Origin: an uncultured Alistipes sp.
GTDB lineage: Bacteria > Bacteroidota > Bacteroidia > Bacteroidales > Rikenellaceae
DNA: 45,339 bases
Reading direction: 5' to 3'
NCBI GenBank assembly: GCA_910584485.1
Contig: CAJUAV010000005.1
Coordinates: 102,868 to 148,206, forward strand
Positions 24,171 through 33,404 of the stretch are shown piece by piece. Positions within the stretch are counted from its first letter, which is position 1, and the number at the start of each line of letters is the position of its first letter. A program made the position numbers and the translations under genes. The notes under the pieces were generated by a model, which was not told the origin of the DNA, ran no database searches, and saw nothing but the letters and a program-made list of their open reading frames with translations.

Positions 24171-27100
24171 ATGCCCATGACTTCACGCGAACAACTGGCC
24201 GCGATGCTGGCCGAATCGAAACCGCTCAAGCGGTTGTGCCGCGAAGCGAAAACCCCTGCGGCGACCCTCTGTCTCGACGAACTGGTCGGAGGGGCCTTGT
24301 CGTGCTATGCCGCGGCGACGATTGAGCGCCTCGGCGGCGTGCACCTCTTCGTCGCCGACGACCGCGACGCCGCGGCCTGCCTGCTCAACGACTTCTACCG
24401 CCTGCTCGACGAGCCGCGGATCCTCTTCTTTCCCTCCTCCTACAAACGCTCGGTCGCCTATGGCGCCGAAGACCCGCAGGGGGTGGTCCAGCGCACGGCG
24501 GCCCTCTCGGCGCTGCGCAACTTTCGGGCGAAGGGGCGCGACTACCTGGTCGTCTGCACCTATCCCGAAGCGCTGGCCGAGCGCGTCGCCGATGCCGAGG
24601 CGATGCGGCGCGACACGCTGACCGTCGGCGTCGGCGACCGCCTGACGATCGAGACGCTTGAGCAGCGGCTCGTCGAAGCGGCCTTCACGCGCGTCGATTT
24701 CGTCTACGAGCCGGGCCAGTACTCGATCCGCGGCGGCATCGTCGACATCTTCTCCTACGTCGAGAGCAAACCCTACCGCCTCGATTTCTTCGGCGACGAG
24801 ATCGATTCGATCCGCCGCTTCGAGATTTCGAGCCAGCTTTCGGACGATCGGCTCGACCGCATCGAGATCGTCCCCGACCTGCGCGTGCGCAAGAGCGAGG
24901 AGGCGCGCGTTTCGCTGCCCCGTTTCGCGGGTGCGGAGGCGACCCTCTGGTGGTACGACGCCGATGCCGTGCTGCGTCGCGTGAACGACATCCGCCGCAA
25001 GACGCTCGCGGACCTCGAAGAGCCCGCGTCGATCGACCGCCTCCTGACCTCGCGCGCCGGCCTGCTGGCCGATCTGGCGGAAAACCGCCTCATCGCCCTG
25101 CGCGACAACCTCCCCGAGCGTCCCGCCTCGGTGCGCATCGCCTTCTCGACGCAGCCCCAGCCGCAGTTCAACAAGAAATTCGACCTGCTGGCCGATGACA
25201 TGCTCCGCAACGCGCAGCGCGGCTACACGACCTACATCCTCTCGGAGAACAAGGCGCAGATCGAACGTTTGGGCCACATCTTCCACCAGCTGGGGCGCGG
25301 TCGGGTGCAGGTGCGGGCGCTGGAGCTGACGCTCGGCGCGGGCTTCGTCGACAACGACCTGCGCATCTGTCTCTACACCGACCACCAGATCTTCGACCGC
25401 TACCGCCGCTACCGCATCAACGGCGAGATCCGCCGCGACGAGCAGATGACCGTTGCCGAGCTCAACAGCCTGCGCCCGGGCGACTACGTGGTGCACATCG
25501 ATCACGGCGTGGGGCGCTTCGACGGACTGGTGAAGGTGGTCGAGAACGGCAAGGCGCACGAGGCGATCAAGCTCGTCTACAAGGACGGCGACGTGCTCTT
25601 CGTCAACGTGCACTCGTTGCACCGCATTTCGCGCTACCGCTCGGGCGACGGCGAACCCCCGAAGATCTACAAGCTCGGCACGGGGGCGTGGCAGAAGCTC
25701 AAGACGGCGGCCAAGAAGGCCGTCAAGGATATTTCGCGCGAGCTCATCGCGCTCTACGCGCGGCGCAAGGCGGCCCCGGGTTTCGCCTTCTCGCCCGACA
25801 GCTACCTCCAGCACGAGCTCGAAGCGTCGTTCCGCTACGAGGATACGCCCGACCAGCAGGCCGCCGTGCAGGCGATCAAGCGCGACATGGAGGCTTCGGA
25901 GCCGATGGACCGCCTCGTCTGCGGCGACGTGGGCTTCGGCAAGACCGAGGTGGCGATCCGTGCCGCCTTCAAGGCGGCGACCGACGGCAAGCAGGTGGCC
26001 GTGCTGGTTCCCACGACGATCCTCGCGCTGCAACACTACCGCTCCTTTTCGGAGCGCCTGCGCGATTTCCCCGTGCGGATCGAGTACCTGAACCGCACGA
26101 AGTCGACCAAGGAGGTGCGCCAGATCTGCGAGGAGCTCGCCGCGGGACGCATCGACATCCTCATCGGCACGCACAAGATGCTCGGCAAACAGGTGCGCTT
26201 CCGCGACCTGGGGCTGCTCATCATCGACGAGGAGCAGAAATTCGGCGTGGCGGCCAAGGAGAAGCTCACCGAATTGAGCGTGTCGGTCGATACGCTGACC
26301 CTCACGGCGACCCCTATTCCGCGCACGCTGCAATTCTCGCTCATGGGTTCGCGCGACCTGTCGGTCATCGCCACGCCGCCGCCCAACCGCCAGCCCATCC
26401 AGACCGAGTCGCACGCCTTCTCGGAGGAGATCATCCGCGATGCCGTCGAGCAGGAGCTCGCCCGCGGCGGCCAGGTCTATTTCATCCACAACCGCGTCGA
26501 GGATCTGCTGACGCTCGAAGGGATGCTCCGCCGCATCTGCCCCAAGGCGCGCGTGCGCGTCGGCCACGGGCGGATGGCCGCCGAGGAGCTCGAAAAGCTC
26601 GTCATGGATTTCATCTACGGCGATTTCGACGTGCTGCTGTCGACGACGATCGTCGAGAACGGCATCGACATCCCGAACGCCAACACGATCATCATCAACG
26701 ACGCCCACCGCTTCGGCCTCGGCGACCTGCACCAGCTGCGCGGCCGCGTGGGGCGCTCGAACCGCCGCGGCTACTGCTACCTGCTCTCGCCTCCCGACGA
26801 GCTGCTGACGCCCGATTCGCGGCGCCGCCTGCGCGCCATCGAGGAGTTCTCGGACCTCGGCTCGGGCTTCAACATCGCCATGCAGGACCTCGACATCCGC
26901 GGCGCGGGCAACCTGCTCGGGGCCGAGCAGAGCGGTTTCATCGCCGACGTGGGCTTCGAGGCCTACCAGCAGATCCTGAACGAGGCGATTGCCGAGCTGC
27001 GCACCGAGGGGCTGGAGCTGCCGTCGGCGAACCGCTTCGGCGCCCCCGCGGCCGAAGCGCCCGACGAGGTGCGCTACATCGAGGATTCGCACATCGAAAT

Positions 27101-27524
27101 CGAGGTCGAGGCGGGGCTGCCCGACACCTACGTCGCGCAGCAGGCCGAGCGCCTGAAGCTCTACCGCGAGCTCGACTCGACGAAGGACGAGGAGGCGCTG
27201 CGCGGCTTCGAGCGGCGTCTGGAGGACCGTTTCGGTGCGCTGCCGCGCGCCGCGAAGGAGCTGCTGAACGTCGTGCGGCTGCGCTGGGAGGCGATCCGCC
27301 TCGGCATGGAGCGCGTGAAGGTGAAGAACGGCCTGATGATCGTCCAGTTCGTCGGCGAACAGAACTCGCCCTATTACCAGGGCCCCGTCTTCCGCACGAT
27401 GCTTGAAAAGATCGTCCAGCGGCCCGACCGTTTCGTCCTCAAGCAACACAATAATCGGCTGGCGATGACCGTTCGCAACGTGAAGGACATCGAAAACGCC
27501 TGCCAAATTCTTCGGGAACTGTGA
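24171..27524 (+). CDS. Mfd, transcription-repair coupling factor
   Basis: A 1117-residue helicase-like translocase that removes stalled RNA polymerase from lesions and recruits UvrA. It has an N-terminal UvrB-like module (about 1-340), a CarD-like RNA-polymerase-interaction domain (about 430-510, LRPGDYVVHIDHGVGRFDG), a RecG-like translocase with Walker A GDVGFGKTE (near 585) and DEEQ (near 686), LTATPIPRT and a helicase C-terminal part (RGRVGRSNRRGYCYLL), and the C-terminal TRCF domain. The start is taken at ATG 24171 (MPMTSREQ), with 24177 also possible. An in-frame extension upstream lies in repeat DNA and is not credible. The stop overlaps the GTG of coaX by 4 bp. Confidence 0.95.
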   Translation: MPMTSREQLAAMLAESKPLKRLCREAKTPAATLCLDELVGGALSCYAAATIERLGGVHLFVADDRDAAACLLNDFYRLLDEPRILFFPSSYKRSVAYGAEDPQGVVQRTAALSALRNFRAKGRDYLVVCTYPEALAERVADAEAMRRDTLTVGVGDRLTIETLEQRLVEAAFTRVDFVYEPGQYSIRGGIVDIFSYVESKPYRLDFFGDEIDSIRRFEISSQLSDDRLDRIEIVPDLRVRKSEEARVSLPRFAGAEATLWWYDADAVLRRVNDIRRKTLADLEEPASIDRLLTSRAGLLADLAENRLIALRDNLPERPASVRIAFSTQPQPQFNKKFDLLADDMLRNAQRGYTTYILSENKAQIERLGHIFHQLGRGRVQVRALELTLGAGFVDNDLRICLYTDHQIFDRYRRYRINGEIRRDEQMTVAELNSLRPGDYVVHIDHGVGRFDGLVKVVENGKAHEAIKLVYKDGDVLFVNVHSLHRISRYRSGDGEPPKIYKLGTGAWQKLKTAAKKAVKDISRELIALYARRKAAPGFAFSPDSYLQHELEASFRYEDTPDQQAAVQAIKRDMEASEPMDRLVCGDVGFGKTEVAIRAAFKAATDGKQVAVLVPTTILALQHYRSFSERLRDFPVRIEYLNRTKSTKEVRQICEELAAGRIDILIGTHKMLGKQVRFRDLGLLIIDEEQKFGVAAKEKLTELSVSVDTLTLTATPIPRTLQFSLMGSRDLSVIATPPPNRQPIQTESHAFSEEIIRDAVEQELARGGQVYFIHNRVEDLLTLEGMLRRICPKARVRVGHGRMAAEELEKLVMDFIYGDFDVLLSTTIVENGIDIPNANTIIINDAHRFGLGDLHQLRGRVGRSNRRGYCYLLSPPDELLTPDSRRRLRAIEEFSDLGSGFNIAMQDLDIRGAGNLLGAEQSGFIADVGFEAYQQILNEAIAELRTEGLELPSANRFGAPAAEAPDEVRYIEDSHIEIEVEAGLPDTYVAQQAERLKLYRELDSTKDEEALRGFERRLEDRFGALPRAAKELLNVVRLRWEAIRLGMERVKVKNGLMIVQFVGEQNSPYYQGPVFRTMLEKIVQRPDRFVLKQHNNRLAMTVRNVKDIENACQILREL

Positions 27525-28498
27525 ATCTGTTGATCGACATAGGCAATTCGCGCGTCAAGGCGGCCCTCTGGGAGGAGGGGCGCTGCGTGGCGCAGCGCGT
27601 CACCGAACACCCCGTCGGGGCGTGGTTCGACTGCCTGCTGCGCGAGTTCGACGTGCGGGAGGCAATCTTCTCCTCGACGCGCGGCGATGCCGAGCCGCTG
27701 TGGCGGCTCCTCGCGGAGCGCTTTCCGCGGGCCGTGCGCTTCACCCCCGCGACCCCCGTGCCGATCGCCATCGATTACGCCACCCCCGAGACGCTGGGCC
27801 GCGACCGCGTGGCCGCAGCCGTCGGAGCGGCGACGCTCCATGCGGGGCGCGAGACGGTGATCGTCGATTTCGGCACGGCCCTCACGATCGACCGCGTGAC
27901 GGCCGACGGCACCTTCCGCGGCGGGGCGATCTCGCCCGGGGTGACGATGCGCCTGCGGGCGCTGCACGACTATACGGCCTCGCTGCCCCTGTGCGATCCC
28001 TTCGCCGAAGGGGGCGAGGCTGCGGAGCTGCTGCGGAGCTGCGGGGCGGAACTACGGCCGGGCGAAGCGGCGGATGCGCCGTCGGAGAGGGCCGCGGAGC
28101 TTCAGTCGGATTGCGGGTCGGAGCAGCCGCAAGGCTGTGGGGCGGCGGCAGGGCAGCGGGGCAGCGAGAGGGCCTCGTTTCCCCTTGCGGGACGCTCCAC
28201 GCGCGAGGCGATCGAACGGGGCGTCCTGAACTCGGTCGCCTTCGAAATCGAAGGCTATCTCGACCGCCTCGGGGCCGAAAATGCGGATTTGTGCGTAATT
28301 TTTACGGGCGGAGAGGCGAAATACTTTGTTAAAAGAATTAAAAATACGATATTTGCAGAACCGAATCTGGTGTTTTGCGGGTTAAACCGAATTTTAGAGT
28401 ATCATGCGACAACTCAAAGACAGATGGATGAAGCTCCTCGCAACGGGGCTGCTGACGCTTGCCGTGTCGGCCGCTTCGGCGCAGACGAGCAGCATTAA
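27521..28498 (+). CDS. Type III pantothenate kinase with insertion and overlapping tail
   Basis: CoaX phosphorylates pantothenate in the first step of coenzyme A synthesis. The ASKHA signatures are present: LLIDIGNSRVKAAL at the N-terminus, GRDRVAAAVGAATLH, VIVDFGTALTIDRV, GGAISPGVTMRLRAL and VIFTGGEAKYF. The start is GTG, inside the GTGA overlap with mfd. Two oddities raise its length to 325 residues against roughly 240-260 in the family. About 59 residues (near 161-219), rich in Ala, Gly, Glu, Cys and Ser, are inserted before the conserved STREAIERGV helix. After the usual end NRILEY the frame runs on for 34 codons and overlaps the next gene by 95 bp. The inserted part looks non-native and the enzyme may be intact around it. 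Confidence 0.88.
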   Translation: MNLLIDIGNSRVKAALWEEGRCVAQRVTEHPVGAWFDCLLREFDVREAIFSSTRGDAEPLWRLLAERFPRAVRFTPATPVPIAIDYATPETLGRDRVAAAVGAATLHAGRETVIVDFGTALTIDRVTADGTFRGGAISPGVTMRLRALHDYTASLPLCDPFAEGGEAAELLRSCGAELRPGEAADAPSERAAELQSDCGSEQPQGCGAAAGQRGSERASFPLAGRSTREAIERGVLNSVAFEIEGYLDRLGAENADLCVIFTGGEAKYFVKRIKNTIFAEPNLVFCGLNRILEYHATTQRQMDEAPRNGAADACRVGRFGADEQH

Positions 28499-29783
28499 CG
28501 CCTTCTCGCCCTATACGATGTACGGCATCGGCGAGATCAACACGCCCGGCACGCAGTCGATGCGTTCGATGGGCGGCGCCGGCGTGGCTGCTCGCATGAC
28601 GGGCACGATCAATCTGCTCAACCCCGCAGGCTTGAGCCTGGTGATGCAGAAGAGCTTCACGCTCGATGCCTCCCTCGAGGGCCAGAACTACTACAACGCC
28701 CAGACGGCCGACGGCGTCTCGAAAAAGTCGGCCTACAACACCTTCAACATCCGCTCGTTCGCCATCCTGATGCCCCTTGCGAAGAACCTCGGCTTCTCCG
28801 TTTCGGTCAACCCCTACAGCTCGGTGGGCTACCGCGTCACCTACGACCATCCCTTCGATGCGAACGACCCCGTCTGGGGCAACGTCGGCCGTATCAACTA
28901 CGCCTATGCGGGCGAGGGCGACGTGACGGAGGTCAAGGCGGGCATCGGCTACGAGCTCTTCAAGAACTTTTCGATCGGCGCGGCGCTCCAATACTATTGG
29001 GGCGACATCGACCGCACCTTCGTCATGACCCCCGTCTCGATCACGGGCGACGGCACTTTCAACCCCATCACGGGCGAGAGCGAATACGCCGTCTCGCGCT
29101 TCAAGGCGCAGGTGGGCGTGCAGTGGAACGCGATCCTCACCTCGCGCCGCATCCTCACGCTGGGCGCCGCCTACGATTTCGGCGGCGACCTGCGCCCGAA
29201 GGCGACCCACCGCGTCTACGGCAACGACGTCTTCAACACGACCGTCCAGGACGAGACGGGCCGCCTGCCCATCGCCCTGCCGCGTCGGCTGACCGTCGGC
29301 GCCTGCTACCAGACCTCCAAGTGGGTCGTGATGCTCGACTACCTCTTCGAAAACTGGTCGCGCGACAACGTGAGCGAGCAGACGGGCGTCGACGGCAGCA
29401 CGGGCACCTCGATGCGCGTCGACTATACCGATACGCATACGCTCAAGGCGGGTGTCGAGTTCACCCCCGCCCGCTTCGACGCCCGCCGCGTCTGGCGCCG
29501 CTGGTCCTACCGCGCGGGTCTGCGCGCCGGTTCGCACAACCGCACCTACGGCGGCCACCGCCTGCAGGAGTACGCCCTGACGGCGGGTATCGGCATCCCC
29601 GTGAAATTCCGCAGCGTGACGGCCGTCGACATCGGCATCGAGTACGGCATGCGCGGCATGAACCTCTCGAAGAGCCTCGGATTGGTCCGTCAGCAGTATT
29701 TCAAGTTCGGCATCGGCTTCAAGTTCTTTGCCGCGGGCGGCGAAAACCACGAGTACTGGTTCATGCGACAGAAATTCGATTAA
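28404..29783 (+). CDS. Outer-membrane beta-barrel protein (FadL-like pattern)
   Basis: A 459-residue predicted outer-membrane protein. The signal peptide ends ASA/QTSS, and the start may be ATG 28404 or ATG 28428; the latter gives a more usual signal peptide. The pattern MYGIGEINTPGTQSMRSMGG and LNPAGLSLV near the mature N-terminus is typical of a Bacteroidota family related to FadL/PorV-type barrels. Many alternating beta strands and a C-terminal aromatic-rich segment follow. It overlaps the tail of coaX. The order coaX, outer-membrane protein, TPR, lptC, CNNM protein, PpiD is a conserved envelope cluster in the phylum as I recall it. Ligand unknown. Confidence 0.85.
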   Translation: MRQLKDRWMKLLATGLLTLAVSAASAQTSSINAFSPYTMYGIGEINTPGTQSMRSMGGAGVAARMTGTINLLNPAGLSLVMQKSFTLDASLEGQNYYNAQTADGVSKKSAYNTFNIRSFAILMPLAKNLGFSVSVNPYSSVGYRVTYDHPFDANDPVWGNVGRINYAYAGEGDVTEVKAGIGYELFKNFSIGAALQYYWGDIDRTFVMTPVSITGDGTFNPITGESEYAVSRFKAQVGVQWNAILTSRRILTLGAAYDFGGDLRPKATHRVYGNDVFNTTVQDETGRLPIALPRRLTVGACYQTSKWVVMLDYLFENWSRDNVSEQTGVDGSTGTSMRVDYTDTHTLKAGVEFTPARFDARRVWRRWSYRAGLRAGSHNRTYGGHRLQEYALTAGIGIPVKFRSVTAVDIGIEYGMRGMNLSKSLGLVRQQYFKFGIGFKFFAAGGENHEYWFMRQKFD

Positions 29784-29823
29784 AGCGAAAGAAACCGAAA
29801 AACTATAAAAAAACACGAATGCC

Positions 29824-31155
29824 ATGAAAAAGTTGAAAATGTTGCTTTCTGCGGCCTGCACGCTGTTGGCGGTGGCCGCGTCGGCCCAGCAGGATTACAG
29901 CGATCCCCGCTTCGCCGCCTACGGCGATACGCCCGAGGCGCGCGAGCAGAACATCCTGATGAGCAACTTCCTCAAGGAGGCGGTGATGAACAAGGACTAC
30001 AACACCGCCGCCGGCTACTACCAGAAGCTCATCGAGGCCTGCCCCAAGGCGCAGGCGTCGCTGCACCAGTACGGTACGGTGATCTACCGCAACAAGATCG
30101 CCCGCGCGAAATCGCTGGCCGAGAAGAAGATGATGGTCGACTCGCTCATGTTCGTCTACGACACGCGTCTGAAGCATTTCGGCGACCATCCGAAGCAGGG
30201 TGCCGCCTACATCCTCGACGTGAAGGCGCGCGACGTGCTCAACTTCAAGAAGAACGACCGTGCGGCGATCCGCGAGGCGTTCCGCGCCGCCATCGAGGCG
30301 GGCGGTACGGCCACCAATCCTGAGACGGTGGTGGTCTATTTCACGAACCTCTGCGACGACTACCAGAATACGGACGAGGTGCTGCCCGAGGAGGTGATCG
30401 CCGAGTACGACCGTCTGACCCCCTACGTGGAGTCGAACGAGGAGTTCAAGACGCAGTTCGACAGCGCGTTCGGCATGAGCGGCGCCGCCAGCTGCGAGAA
30501 CCTCGAGAAGCTCTTCCGCGGCAAGCTGGCCGCTGCGCCCGACGATGAGGAGCTCTTGAGCCAGGCCGTTTCGCTCATGGCCCGCGCACACTGCGAGAGC
30601 GACTACTATTTCGAGCTCGCCGAGAAATACTATGTCGTGAAGCCCTCGCCCGACACGGCGATCTACCTCGCCCAGGCCTTCAAGAACAAGGGCGACTACG
30701 AGAAGGCTTCGAAATACCTGAACGCCTCGCTCGCCACGGAGGAGAATCCCGCCGAGCGCGCCAAGCTGCTTTCGCAGATCGCCGTCGTGGAGCTCGTGGC
30801 CAACAACATTTCGGCTGCCGCCGCCGCCGCCAAGCAGGCGATGGAGCTCGCTCCCGAGGACGGCGTGCCCGTCTTCGTGCTGGGCCAGTGCTACGGCATC
30901 TCGGCTTCGCGCTGCGGCGACCAGTTCTCGCGTCAGGCCGCCTGCTGGGTCGCCTACGACACGATGACCAAGGCCGTCGCCCTGCTGGAGAACGACCCCG
31001 AGTACATCGACGCCGCCAAGAAATCGCAGGCTTCGTTCCGTGCCAGCTTCCCGAGCCAGGAGGACTGCCACATGCTCGACCTGAAGCCGGGCGACAGCTA
31101 TCGCGTGGACTGCGGTCTGGCCGCAGGCACGATGACGACGGTCCGTTACCGCTAA
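29824..31155 (+). CDS. Secreted TPR-repeat protein
   Basis: A 443-residue exported protein with a signal peptide ending ASA/QQD and several tetratricopeptide-like helix pairs (for example near 55-90, 265-310 and 325-360). No enzyme motif is seen. It lies between the outer-membrane protein and lptC and is probably cotranscribed with them. It likely serves as a protein-interaction scaffold in the periplasm, an inference from fold and place. Confidence 0.82.
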   Translation: MKKLKMLLSAACTLLAVAASAQQDYSDPRFAAYGDTPEAREQNILMSNFLKEAVMNKDYNTAAGYYQKLIEACPKAQASLHQYGTVIYRNKIARAKSLAEKKMMVDSLMFVYDTRLKHFGDHPKQGAAYILDVKARDVLNFKKNDRAAIREAFRAAIEAGGTATNPETVVVYFTNLCDDYQNTDEVLPEEVIAEYDRLTPYVESNEEFKTQFDSAFGMSGAASCENLEKLFRGKLAAAPDDEELLSQAVSLMARAHCESDYYFELAEKYYVVKPSPDTAIYLAQAFKNKGDYEKASKYLNASLATEENPAERAKLLSQIAVVELVANNISAAAAAAKQAMELAPEDGVPVFVLGQCYGISASRCGDQFSRQAACWVAYDTMTKAVALLENDPEYIDAAKKSQASFRASFPSQEDCHMLDLKPGDSYRVDCGLAAGTMTTVRYR

Positions 31156-31164
31156 AACGAGTCG

Positions 31165-32034
31165 ATGGCGTCGATTCGCACACGCAATCTCAAGGTAGCA
31201 CTCCTCACGCTGGGGAGTGCTATCTTGCTATTCTCCTGCGAAGGGCGCGATGCGGCCGCCGAGGCGGCGAACGATGCCGCCCGCATGACCGAGTACAGCG
31301 AAAACCTCTCGATCGTCATGTCGCAGAACGGCATGCGCTCCTATTTCTTCGAGACGCCGCTGCTGGAGGGCTACTCGCTCGCCGCGGAGCCCTACCGCGA
31401 GTTCCGCCGCGGCATCCGCATGACGACCTATCAGGACGATTCGCTGGCGAGCGTCGATGCGGTGCTCACCTCCAACTACGCCATCTACTACGAACAGCAG
31501 CAGCTCTGGGAGCTGCGCGGCAACGTCGAGGTGCACAAGTTCGACGGCACGGAGCTCTATACGCAACAGCTCTTCTGGAACGCCCGCACGAAACGCGTCT
31601 ACTCGAACGTCGACACGAAATTCGTCAAGGGCAACAACGTGAGCATCGGCGAGCGCTTCGAGTCGGACGACGCCTTCAAGGACTGGCGCTTCCGCTACCA
31701 GCAGACCCGCATGGAGGTCGAGACGGCGCCTTCCGAGCGCGACACGACCGCTGCGGCTTCGACCGCTCCCGTCGCACCGGCGGCGACGGAGTCCGTGCGG
31801 GCCGAGCGGCGGAATGCCGCCCCGCCGCGCCCCGCTGCGCGCCGCACGGCGGATCCCGATGCCGTGCGGATGCAGGGCACGCAGCCCGCGCGTCGGCGCG
31901 CCGAGCGCCTCTCGGAGGAGGCGGTGCTGCGAGCGCAGCCGCTCTCCGACACCGAGGCGGAGCGCCGCCCCGATGCCGTCGTCGACCGGTTGCCCGCCGC
32001 ACCGCTGCGCCGCGATGCGGCGCCCGCGCGCTGA
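31165..32034 (+). CDS. LptC-like LPS-transport lipoprotein with long tail
   Basis: LptC passes lipopolysaccharide from the LptBFG extractor to LptA in the periplasm. Here the N-terminus has a lipobox (FSC, Cys25), as is common in Bacteroidota LptC. Residues about 45-190 show the family pattern: SQNGMRSYFFETPLLEGYSL, GIRMTTYQDDSLASVDAVLT, ELRGNVEVHKFDGTELYTQQ and LFWNARTKRVYS. About 100 further residues (190-289) are disordered and rich in Ala, Arg, Pro and Glu, and are not part of the usual roughly 190-residue protein. The tail's DNA is GC-rich and low in complexity. It starts 9 bp after the TPR gene. Confidence 0.85.
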   Translation: MASIRTRNLKVALLTLGSAILLFSCEGRDAAAEAANDAARMTEYSENLSIVMSQNGMRSYFFETPLLEGYSLAAEPYREFRRGIRMTTYQDDSLASVDAVLTSNYAIYYEQQQLWELRGNVEVHKFDGTELYTQQLFWNARTKRVYSNVDTKFVKGNNVSIGERFESDDAFKDWRFRYQQTRMEVETAPSERDTTAAASTAPVAPAATESVRAERRNAAPPRPAARRTADPDAVRMQGTQPARRRAERLSEEAVLRAQPLSDTEAERRPDAVVDRLPAAPLRRDAAPAR

Positions 32035-32070
32035 TGATCGTTCCCTCCTTGCACTATCGTTTGTAAAAAG

Positions 32071-33330
32071 ATGCTGACATCCCTTTTGCTGATTCTCGTC
32101 ACGCTGCTGCTCTCGGCCTTTTTCTCGGGCATGGAGATCGCCTTCACGAGCAAGAACCGCCTCAAGCTCGAGCTCGACCGCAAGCAGAACCGCCTCTTCG
32201 ATTCGATCGCCGAGATTTTCGCCCGCCACCCGGGCCAGTACATCACGACGATCCTCGTGGGCAACAACATCGCGCTGGTCGTCTACTCGCTCTACATGTC
32301 GCTGCTGCTGCGGGGGCTCTTCCTGCTGGCAGGGTGGGACGAGCTGGCCCGCCAGGGCTCCGTGGCGATCGAAACGGTCGTCTCGACGCTTCTGATTATC
32401 TTCGTCGGGGAGTTCCTGCCCAAGTCGATCTTCAAGAACAACCCCAATTTCTACTACCGCACCTTCGCTCCCGTCATCTACGTGATCTACATCGTGCTCT
32501 ATCCGATCGCGCGCCTCACGACGCTGCTTTCGCAGGGCATTCTGCGGCTCGTGGGGCGCGAGGTGAAGCCCGACGACGCGCTGCCGTTCAACCACGACGA
32601 CCTCGCGGCGCTGCTCGACACGGGGTCGCAGGAGTCGCAGACCGAGGCCGACAACGAGCTGAAGCTCTTCCAGAACGCCCTCGATTTCGCCGACCTGCGC
32701 GTGCGCGACTGCATGGTGCCGCGCATCGACGTCGAGGCGGTGGACGTCGAGACGACGATCGAGGCGCTCACGGCCCGCTTCGTCGACACGAAATATTCGC
32801 GCATCTTCGTCTGGCGCAACAACATCGACGACATCATCGGCTACGTCAACTCGAAGAGCCTCTTCACGAACCCCGCGACGATCGCCGAGGTGATGAAGCC
32901 GGTGGACTACGTGCCCGAGACGATGCCGCTGCAGGCGGTGCTGCAAACCTTCACGAAACACCGCTCGGGCGTCGCCGTGGTGATCGACGAGTTCGGCGGC
33001 ACGGCGGGCATCATCGCGCTGGAGGATGTGCTGGAGCAGATTTTCGGCGAGATCGAGGACGAACACGACGTCGCCGACGAGATCGAAAAGCAGGTGGGCG
33101 AAGGGGAGTACGTCCTCTCGTGCCGCCTCGAGGTGAAATACCTGAACGACCGCTACAACCTCGGCATCGAGGAGCACAAGGAGTACGACACGCTGGCGGG
33201 ATGGATCCTCTACCACTACGAGGGGATTCCGTCGGCGGGCGAAACGGTCTACATCGGCGATTTCCAGCTGCGGATCCTGCGAACGACAGGGTCGCGCATC
33301 GAGCTGGCGCGGATGAAAAAAGTACGATAG
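32071..33330 (+). CDS. CNNM/CBS-domain membrane protein (HlyC/CorC family)
   Basis: A 419-residue membrane protein. Residues about 1-180 form a DUF21/CNNM transmembrane domain with several hydrophobic helices (LLLILVTLLLSAFFSGMEIA at the start, with the conserved SGMEIAF). A pair of CBS domains follows (about 205-325, with VPRIDVEAVDVE and SGVAVVIDEFGGTAGIIALE), then a CorC/HlyC C-terminal domain (about 340-418). Such proteins take part in magnesium or cobalt handling. In Bacteroidota a relative, GldE, is linked to gliding and T9SS. Which of these applies is open. Confidence 0.88.
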   Translation: MLTSLLLILVTLLLSAFFSGMEIAFTSKNRLKLELDRKQNRLFDSIAEIFARHPGQYITTILVGNNIALVVYSLYMSLLLRGLFLLAGWDELARQGSVAIETVVSTLLIIFVGEFLPKSIFKNNPNFYYRTFAPVIYVIYIVLYPIARLTTLLSQGILRLVGREVKPDDALPFNHDDLAALLDTGSQESQTEADNELKLFQNALDFADLRVRDCMVPRIDVEAVDVETTIEALTARFVDTKYSRIFVWRNNIDDIIGYVNSKSLFTNPATIAEVMKPVDYVPETMPLQAVLQTFTKHRSGVAVVIDEFGGTAGIIALEDVLEQIFGEIEDEHDVADEIEKQVGEGEYVLSCRLEVKYLNDRYNLGIEEHKEYDTLAGWILYHYEGIPSAGETVYIGDFQLRILRTTGSRIELARMKKVR

Positions 33331-33356
33331 ATCGGCGGTTTTTCGGATTAAATGAC

Positions 33357-33364
33357 TATCTTTG
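33357..33364 (+). promoter_or_regulatory. -7 box of the PpiD-like gene
   Basis: TATCTTTG fits TAnnTTTG. The -33 region has only a T-rich stretch (33338-33343) at the right distance. The start codon is 41 bp downstream. Confidence 0.65.
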
Positions 33365-33404
33365 AAAGTTCAAAACGCAACATAAAAAATTAATACGTTC
33401 AATA

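Noticed and set aside
23361..24229. Open frames on both strands across the rng-mfd gap
   Set aside because: They are built from the repeat modules, have no domain or start signal, and are stop-poor on all frames because of GC content.
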